NCBI GenBank assembly: GCA_965204245.1
Contig: CBDBED010000009.1
Span: 248,001 to 312,000 of the forward strand
Origin: JAAXIE01 sp965204245
GTDB taxonomy: Bacteria > Chloroflexota > Dehalococcoidia > Lucifugimonadales > JAAXIE01
Reading direction: 5' to 3'
Length of the DNA: 64,000 nt
Both the position numbers and the translations under genes were made by a program. Below are positions 58,574-64,000 of this stretch, one piece after another. The notes beneath the pieces were generated by a model, which worked only from the letters and a program-made list of their open reading frames with translations, did not search any database and was not told the origin of the DNA. Every line of letters starts with the position of its first letter. Position 1 is the stretch's first letter.

Positions 58574-60136
58574 GTGACTATCGAGAGACGTTCCAACCGC
58601 GGTATTGGCGAGCTACAGCAGCGACGACAGAAGGCCCGTCTGGGCGGAGGACAGGAACGCATTGAGCAACAGCACCGCCGTGGCAAGCTCACAGCGAGGG
58701 AGAGGCTGGACTTGCTGCTTGACCTGGATACGTTCCAAGAACTCGACCCGTTCGTTACCCACCGCACCTCTGACTTCGGCCTTGGAGACCGCAAGTTCGA
58801 GGGCGACGCCGTGGTCACCGGCTACGGCAAGGTGGACGGGCGACAAGTCTTCGTCTATTCCCAGGATTTCACTGTACTTGGAGGCTCGCTCTCCGAAGTA
58901 GTGGGCCAGAAGATATGCAAGGTCATGGACCTCGCCATCAAGAACGGCTGCCCTTTGATCGGCCTCAATGACTCCGGAGGCGCGCGCATACAAGAGGGCG
59001 TGCTGAGCTTGGGCGCCTATGGCGACATCTTTTTGCGGAACACCATGGCATCGGGGGTCATACCCCAGATATCCGTGATAATGGGGCCAGCGGCAGGAGG
59101 AGCCTCCTATTCTCCGGGCATCACCGACTTCGTGTTCATGGTGCGGGGGCCGGGTCAGCTTTATATCACAGGCCCCGATGTCATTAAGGCCGTCACCGGA
59201 GAGGACATCACCCACGACGAATTGGGCGGGGCCTTTACCCATAGCGTGCGCAGTGGGGTGGCCCATTTCGCTTTCGACTCCGAGGAAGAGACTCTGAGGG
59301 AGGTCCGCAGGCTCCTGTCCTTCCTGCCTGCGAACAACACGGAGGACCCGCCTCCCATGGACACGCTGGACAACCCGGACAGGGTTGACCCCGATCTTGC
59401 AGACATTGTGCCAGCGGAACCCAATCGCTCCTATGATGTGCGCGACATCATCCTGCGGGTGGTGGACGAGGCCGACTTCATGGAAGTTCACCGCGACTAT
59501 GCGCCTAACGTGGTGGTCGGCTTCGGGAGGCTGGACCGGCGCACCATCGGAATAGTGGGTAACCAACCCTCGCACCTAGCCGGAGTGCTGGACATCAACA
59601 CCTCGACCAAGGCCGCGCGATTCGTTCGATTCTGCGATTGCTTCAACATCCCCATAGTGACCTTCGTCGACGTCCCGGGATTTATGCCGGGCACCGACCA
59701 AGAGTACGGGGGAATCATCCGCCACGGGGCCAAGCTGCTGTATGCATATGCTGAGGCCACTGTGCCAAAAGTGAGCGTCATATTGCGCAAGGCATACGGC
59801 GGAGCATACATCGTCATGGGCAGCAAGCACCTGCGGGGCGACATGAATCTGGCTTGGCCGTCAGCAGAAATCGCGGTGATGGGCCCGGAGGGGGCGGTAA
59901 ACATCCTCTTCCGGGAGGACTTGGCAAATGCAGAGGCCCCCGATGCGGAAAGGGACCGGCTGACTCAAGAATTTCGCACCCAGTTCGCCAATCCCTACAT
60001 CGCCGCGAGCAGGGGCTTCCTCGATGACGTAATTGAACCAGCGGAAACACGTCCACGCATCGCTCATGCCTTGGAGATGATGCAGACAAAGAGGGACATC
60101 ATCCCTCCCAAGAAGCACGGGAACATCCCGCTCTAG
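58574..60136 (+). CDS. Acyl-CoA carboxylase carboxyltransferase (beta) subunit
   Basis: 520 residues. Transfers carboxyl from biotin to propionyl- or acetyl-CoA. Crotonase-like halves: GLNDSGGARIQEGVLSLGAYGDIF with MGPAAGGASYSPGITDF (acyl-CoA site) and GFMPGTDQEYGGIIRHGAKLLYAYAEATVPKVSVILRKAYGGAYIVM (biotin site), ending KHGNIPL as in PccB/MmdA proteins. GTG start with GGAG six bases upstream. No biotin-carboxylase or carrier gene is next to it. A methylmalonyl-CoA decarboxylase alpha subunit is the alternative. Confidence 0.93.
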   Translation: MTIERRSNRGIGELQQRRQKARLGGGQERIEQQHRRGKLTARERLDLLLDLDTFQELDPFVTHRTSDFGLGDRKFEGDAVVTGYGKVDGRQVFVYSQDFTVLGGSLSEVVGQKICKVMDLAIKNGCPLIGLNDSGGARIQEGVLSLGAYGDIFLRNTMASGVIPQISVIMGPAAGGASYSPGITDFVFMVRGPGQLYITGPDVIKAVTGEDITHDELGGAFTHSVRSGVAHFAFDSEEETLREVRRLLSFLPANNTEDPPPMDTLDNPDRVDPDLADIVPAEPNRSYDVRDIILRVVDEADFMEVHRDYAPNVVVGFGRLDRRTIGIVGNQPSHLAGVLDINTSTKAARFVRFCDCFNIPIVTFVDVPGFMPGTDQEYGGIIRHGAKLLYAYAEATVPKVSVILRKAYGGAYIVMGSKHLRGDMNLAWPSAEIAVMGPEGAVNILFREDLANAEAPDAERDRLTQEFRTQFANPYIAASRGFLDDVIEPAETRPRIAHALEMMQTKRDIIPPKKHGNIPL

Positions 60137-60186
60137 GGCCGCCGAGCACTGCTCGGTAACTGAGTCGTGGTGAGGAGGCGCATGGA

Positions 60187-60444
60187 CTACTGGACGCTGG
60201 CTTTGAGGTCTTCCAAGCCGGCGTGCTCAGTAAGCCCTTCCCTATCTCGCGCATGCTCGAGGGCGGCTATTGTTTCAGAATTGGGGACTCTCACATCGAA
60301 CGGCAGTCCCCTGTTCACAGTCACCTGTTTGTAAAAGAGTGTGATCGCCTCCGTAGCGGATAGGCCGAGCGTGGACAGGAGTCCTTCAGCTTCGCGCTTC
60401 AACTCCGGGTCAATCCGAGCTCGTATCATAGCCGTCTTAGCCAT
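60187..60444 (-). CDS. RelB/DinJ-type antitoxin, no partner toxin visible
   Basis: 85 residues: AMIRARIDPELKREAEGLLSTLGLSATEAITLFYKQV is the ribbon-helix-helix of RelB/DinJ, then a linker LPFDVRVPNSETIAALEHARD that normally wraps the toxin. The carboxyltransferase gene ends only 50 bp downstream of it, leaving no room for a RelE-like toxin. It is the second orphan antitoxin in the backbone part. Confidence 0.88.
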   Translation of the reverse strand: MAKTAMIRARIDPELKREAEGLLSTLGLSATEAITLFYKQVTVNRGLPFDVRVPNSETIAALEHARDREGLTEHAGLEDLKASVQ

Positions 60445-60580
60445 GACTCACCTCCCCGCTAGACAGAATTGTACCACCAAGGAGCAATGCGCCCGCGGCT
60501 ACGAGGAACTCACCTGTCGCACTTGCGATACTCGCTATCCAACGTAGCCGTCGGCGTCAAGAACAAGTAATATACCCCCC

Positions 60581-62632
60581 ATGGTCCCACCCGACGGTCT
60601 ATTCGGTACCTCAGCCCACGTAGCCATTGGCGTATATGTCCTGCTGGTATTGGCTCTCGGGCTTTCAGGCTATCTCTTGTACCGGCGGGTGTTCCGGCTC
60701 ATCATGTTGGGCCAGCCCGTAAGCCGGACCGATCAGCCCCTGCAACGCTTGCGAGGACTGCTGGCCATCAGCCTGGGGCAGCGCAAGGTGTTGCAAAGGG
60801 TGGGACTGCGAGACCGGGCTGGGTTGGGCCATGCCATCATCTTCTGGGGTTTCCTCTCATTTGCCCTCAGTTACCTGATATTCATTTTTGCCGACTCCAT
60901 ATGGCATCCCTTCTCGGAGACCCTGCTCACTGAGACGGGCGTTGCCGTGTACGCCAACTACCTCAATGTATTCGCCGCCGCGATACTGCTGTGCATACTG
61001 TGGGCAGTGCTACGACGCTGGCTGGCGAAGCCCCACCGCCTGAGTTTCGACCTGACTCGCAGCCTTGATGCTGTAGTGGTTGTCAGCCTCATAGCGTCTC
61101 TCATGGTGTTCACGCTGCTGACGGAGGCCTTCTACGTGGCCCGTGACGGTGCGGAGGCGGGGCCAGCCGGAGAAGCCTTCATCGGCAAGGCACTGGGCGA
61201 GGCTTTCGCCAGTGCTGGGCTGGGGTATGATGCTGCAAACGCCCTGCACAGCTTGTCTTGGTGGCTCCACCTGCTGGTCATCCTCGGCTTTGCCATCTAT
61301 GTGCCGTTCTCCAAGCACATGCACATGGTGGCCGCACCCGCCAACGCCTTCTTCCGCAACCTGAACCCCCGCGGAGCCCTACCCAGCATGGACTTGGAGA
61401 ACGCGGAACGTTTCGGTGTGGGAAGGGTGGAGGACTTCACTTGGAAGGAGCTTCTGGACGGCTATGCATGCGCCGTCTGTGGCCGCTGCACGGATAGCTG
61501 CCCCGCCAACCTCACTGGCAAAGTCCTCTCGCCGATGCACATCGTGGAGAACATCAAGGACCACCTCATCGAAAGCGGGGCGGCCATACGAAGCGGGGAA
61601 GAAAACGTAGACAAGCCCCTCATCGGCCACGCCATCATGGAGGACGCTGTCTGGGACTGCGTGAATTGCGGAGCGTGCATGGAGGAGTGCCCCGTGGTGG
61701 TGGAGCATGTGCCCACCATCATGGACATGCGCCGCTACTTGGTCATGGAAGAATCCAAAATGCCGGAGACGGCGATGAACGCCCTGCTCAGCATTGAGCA
61801 GCGTGGGCATCCGTGGAGAGGGACGCAGTATTCGCGCACTGATTGGGCCGAGGGCTTGGACGTGCCCACCATAGCAGAACATCCGAATGCCGAGGTGCTT
61901 CTGTGGGTGGGATGCACACCCGCTTTGGAACAGCGCAGCCAAGCCATCGCCCGCTCTATGGCCAAGGTGCTGAAGGCCGCCAAAGTCGACTTTGCCATAC
62001 TCGGCGAGGAAGAGACCTGTACCGGCGACCCTGCGAGGCGGATGGGCAATGAGTACCTGTTCCAAATGCTAGCCCAGCAAAACATCGAGACACTCAACGG
62101 ATATGAAGTCAAGACCATCGTTACCGCCTGCCCTCATTGCTTCAATACATTGAAGAACGAGTACCCTCAGTTCGGTGGTCATTTCGATGTGATGCACTAC
62201 AGCCAATTCTTCGACCGGTTAATGAGTGAGGGACGGCTGAAGTTGCTCAGCATGCAACAGGACCAGCCAACCACCGTTGCCTACCACGACTCCTGCTTTT
62301 TGGGACGGCACAACGGTATCTACGACGAGCCACGGCGTGTGGCGCGCGCCATTGGATTGAACGTGGTTGAGATGGAACGGAACCGGCAGCGGGGGTTCTG
62401 TTGTGGCGCCGGAGCGGGGCACATGTGGGTAGAAGAGAACTCAGGCACGCGCATCAACCACACCCGCACTGACCACTTCGTAGAGACCGACGCCCCAACC
62501 GTGGGCGTGTCATGCCCCTTCTGCCTGCAGATGCTCACCGAGGGCATTGAAGCTCGCGGCCTTTCAGGCGAGAAGCAGGCCAAGGACATCGTCGAGCTTC
62601 TGGCTGACAATCTGGAAGAGACCACTGCCTGA
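60581..62632 (+). CDS. Membrane-bound Fe-S oxidoreductase (GlpC/HdrD-like with NarI-like helices)
   Basis: 683 residues. N-terminal membrane part with about six helices (about 10-265), His residues in GLGHAIIFWGF and WWLHLLVIL that could bind haem b. Then two [4Fe-4S] motifs, CAVCGRCTDSCPAN and CVNCGACMEECPVV, and two CCG-type domains (LLWVGCTPALEQ, TACPHCFNTLKNEY; YHDSCFLGRHN, GFCCGAGAGHMW, SCPFCLQM) as in heterodisulfide-reductase HdrD or GlpC. It probably passes electrons between a soluble donor (such as electron-transfer flavoprotein) and quinone. No etf gene is next to it. Confidence 0.88.
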   Translation: MVPPDGLFGTSAHVAIGVYVLLVLALGLSGYLLYRRVFRLIMLGQPVSRTDQPLQRLRGLLAISLGQRKVLQRVGLRDRAGLGHAIIFWGFLSFALSYLIFIFADSIWHPFSETLLTETGVAVYANYLNVFAAAILLCILWAVLRRWLAKPHRLSFDLTRSLDAVVVVSLIASLMVFTLLTEAFYVARDGAEAGPAGEAFIGKALGEAFASAGLGYDAANALHSLSWWLHLLVILGFAIYVPFSKHMHMVAAPANAFFRNLNPRGALPSMDLENAERFGVGRVEDFTWKELLDGYACAVCGRCTDSCPANLTGKVLSPMHIVENIKDHLIESGAAIRSGEENVDKPLIGHAIMEDAVWDCVNCGACMEECPVVVEHVPTIMDMRRYLVMEESKMPETAMNALLSIEQRGHPWRGTQYSRTDWAEGLDVPTIAEHPNAEVLLWVGCTPALEQRSQAIARSMAKVLKAAKVDFAILGEEETCTGDPARRMGNEYLFQMLAQQNIETLNGYEVKTIVTACPHCFNTLKNEYPQFGGHFDVMHYSQFFDRLMSEGRLKLLSMQQDQPTTVAYHDSCFLGRHNGIYDEPRRVARAIGLNVVEMERNRQRGFCCGAGAGHMWVEENSGTRINHTRTDHFVETDAPTVGVSCPFCLQMLTEGIEARGLSGEKQAKDIVELLADNLEETTA

Positions 62633-62667
62633 CCTAGGACCGACCCTTACCAGAAAGGTGCTCTACC

Positions 62668-62955
62668 ATGGCTGGATATGTGATTGCCCAAATGACTGTC
62701 ACTGATGCCAATGCATTCGCCGATTATCCGGGCCAAGCCGGGCCGACGGTTGCCGCTTTTGGCGGTCGCTACGTGGTTCGAGGTGGAGACATCGACCGGA
62801 GAGAAGGCGACTGGGCCCCTGGCAGGGTGGTTATCATCGAGTTCGACAGCGTGGAGAAGGCGCAAGCGTGGTACGACTCGCAAATCTACGAGGAGGCCAA
62901 AGCCCTGCGTATACGGTCCACGGTGAGCAGTCTGATGATTGTGGAAGGCGCGTAG
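62668..62955 (+). CDS. DUF1330-family protein
   Basis: 95 residues. GYVIAQMTVTDANAFADYPGQAGPTVAAFGGRYVVRGG and VVIIEFDSVEKAQAWYDSQIYEEAKALR are the DUF1330 pattern, a small ferredoxin-like fold related to EthD/Dabb domains. The role is unknown in general. It sits 35 bp after the Fe-S gene and just before the dehydrogenase. Confidence 0.9.
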   Translation: MAGYVIAQMTVTDANAFADYPGQAGPTVAAFGGRYVVRGGDIDRREGDWAPGRVVIIEFDSVEKAQAWYDSQIYEEAKALRIRSTVSSLMIVEGA

Positions 62956-62960
62956 ATCCC

Positions 62961-63941
62961 GTGTCCCCTAAAGCCGACCTGCTGGTCATCCCAGACGACC
63001 ACCCTCCGGTTCTGCACGGCACCCACTTGGAACCGCGGGTATATGGCCTAGCCGACAATGTGGACTGGCATGTGGAGCGGCCCACCGACGAAGCCCAACT
63101 GCTCCAGTGGATCAGCAATGCTGACGTGGTGGTAAACCTTAGGGCATCGGTCCACTTCCCACGGCCAGTGTTGGAGCAGTGCCCCAGACTGCGGCTCATC
63201 TCCATTTGGGCCGTGGGCACTGACAATGTTGATCTGCAAGCTTGCCAAGAACTCGGCATCACCGTGTGCAACACCCCCGGATATGCTGCTACCGGGGTGG
63301 CGGAACATGCCATCGCTCTAGCACTGGCCGTGAGTCACCACCTGGCAGCAGGTGACAGGCGCATAAGAGGAGGCGGCTGGCAGGATGCTCGCATCGCCCA
63401 ACTGCACGGGAAGCGGCTGGGAGTCATCGGCGTCGGCCCCATCGGGCTGCGCATGATTGAACTGGGTCGCGCCTTGGGCATGGACGCCGTGGGTTGGACG
63501 CTACACCCCTCTCCGGAACGGGCTGCTGCTCTCGGAGTAGAACTCGTACCGCTGGAGCAATTGCTGCGAGATTCCGATGTGGTGTCCATTCACCTCCCCA
63601 TCACTGAAGAAAGCCATCACCTTCTCGGAGTAAACGAACTCGCGCTGATGAAACCCACCTCGATTATCGTGAATACGGGACGGGGAGCCGTCATCGACGA
63701 GCCAGCCATGATCCAGGCCCTCAAGGACGGCGTCCTAGCCGGAGCAGGCTTGGATGTATTCACTACAGAGCCTCTGTCACAGGACAGCCCGCTGTGCCAA
63801 CTCGATAATGTTGTCCTCTCGCCGCATGTAGGGGCCATGAGCCCGGAGACCAGCCTCGCAGGTCTCGCCATGGCTTTGGACAACATCGAGGCTTTCCTCG
63901 CCGGCACACCGGCACACGCTGTTGTCAGCGGTACGCGCTAG
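62961..63941 (+). CDS. D-isomer-specific 2-hydroxyacid dehydrogenase
   Basis: 326 residues. NAD-dependent oxidation or reduction of a 2-hydroxy/2-keto acid. NAD motif GKRLGVIGVGPIGLRMIELGRALGMD, catalytic Arg in IIVNTGRGAVID, Glu in AGAGLDVFTTEPL and His in VVLSPHVGAMSPE. GTG 62961 is favoured because it lies just after the DUF1330 stop; a longer frame from 62868 would overlap that gene. The exact substrate (phosphoglycerate, glyoxylate or other) cannot be told. Confidence 0.9.
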   Translation: MSPKADLLVIPDDHPPVLHGTHLEPRVYGLADNVDWHVERPTDEAQLLQWISNADVVVNLRASVHFPRPVLEQCPRLRLISIWAVGTDNVDLQACQELGITVCNTPGYAATGVAEHAIALALAVSHHLAAGDRRIRGGGWQDARIAQLHGKRLGVIGVGPIGLRMIELGRALGMDAVGWTLHPSPERAAALGVELVPLEQLLRDSDVVSIHLPITEESHHLLGVNELALMKPTSIIVNTGRGAVIDEPAMIQALKDGVLAGAGLDVFTTEPLSQDSPLCQLDNVVLSPHVGAMSPETSLAGLAMALDNIEAFLAGTPAHAVVSGTR

Positions 63942-64000
63942 CTTCCCGACTGCCCTTTTCGGTCAGCGCCTAGGACCTCGTTCATGCTGCCGGAGCGGAA

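Overview
This 64 kb GC-rich stretch looks like a bacterial chromosome, most likely from an uncultivated Chloroflexota lineage (SAR202 or Dehalococcoidia-like). That assignment is an inference from the gene content: lipoproteins with Pro-Thr linkers, paired CaiB/BaiF CoA-transferases, a GlpC/Hdr-like membrane Fe-S protein, a DUF5679-like protein, and frequent TTG and GTG starts. No marker gene here proves it.

The window has two parts that meet at a tRNA-Met(CAT) gene (50083-50157, minus). Everything left of it looks accessory: insertion sequences, a restriction/HEPN island, repeated helix-turn-helix modules with palindromes and hairpins, a RiPP export cluster, repeat-rich lipoproteins and several decayed genes. 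A large serine recombinase lies directly beside the tRNA, and its last codons run into the tRNA gene, so the left part is probably an integrated genomic island. Right of the tRNA is ordinary backbone: two CoA-transferases, GlyRS, an SbcD-like nuclease, folK/folP, an acyl-CoA carboxyltransferase, a membrane Fe-S oxidoreductase and a D-2-hydroxyacid dehydrogenase.

Layout. 1-5.4 kb: alpha-carbonic anhydrase, an IS5-type element, a trypsin-like lipoprotein and a dead ISXO2-type transposase. 6.3-13.1 kb: HEPN protein, fused type IIG restriction-modification protein, membrane coiled-coil protein, TPR-metallopeptidase. 13.3-19.8 kb: regulatory genes, decayed module copies, paired direct repeats, micro-ORFs and perfect hairpins. 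20.3-22 kb: small lipoprotein and membrane genes. 22.0-36.0 kb: the RiPP system. 36.1-48.3 kb: lipoproteins with RCC1-like and ankyrin repeats, mixed with pseudogenes. 48.5-50.1 kb: recombinase and tRNA. 50.2-64 kb: backbone.

The RiPP system is the most interesting locus. Seven precursor genes in a row encode NHLP-type leaders of exactly 78 residues followed by cores of 7-16 residues. Every core contains exactly one Trp and no Cys, and no leader contains Trp. The opposite strand carries the NHLM export operon: a HlyD-like protein, a C39-peptidase ABC transporter with a one-base frameshift, a second ABC transporter and an uncharacterised 365-residue protein. At the outer edge of the precursors lies a methyltransferase followed by a VOC protein; at the outer edge of the exporters lies a fused sensor kinase/response regulator with an OmpR-type DNA-binding domain. 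The same two-way regulatory segment occurs in inverted orientation at both edges, with a shared promoter, paired GTCACG sites 22 bp apart, ribosome binding site, TTG start and first codons. Precursors, exporters, methyltransferase and regulator therefore look like one regulon. No known RiPP-modifying enzyme (LanM, YcaO, radical SAM) is visible.
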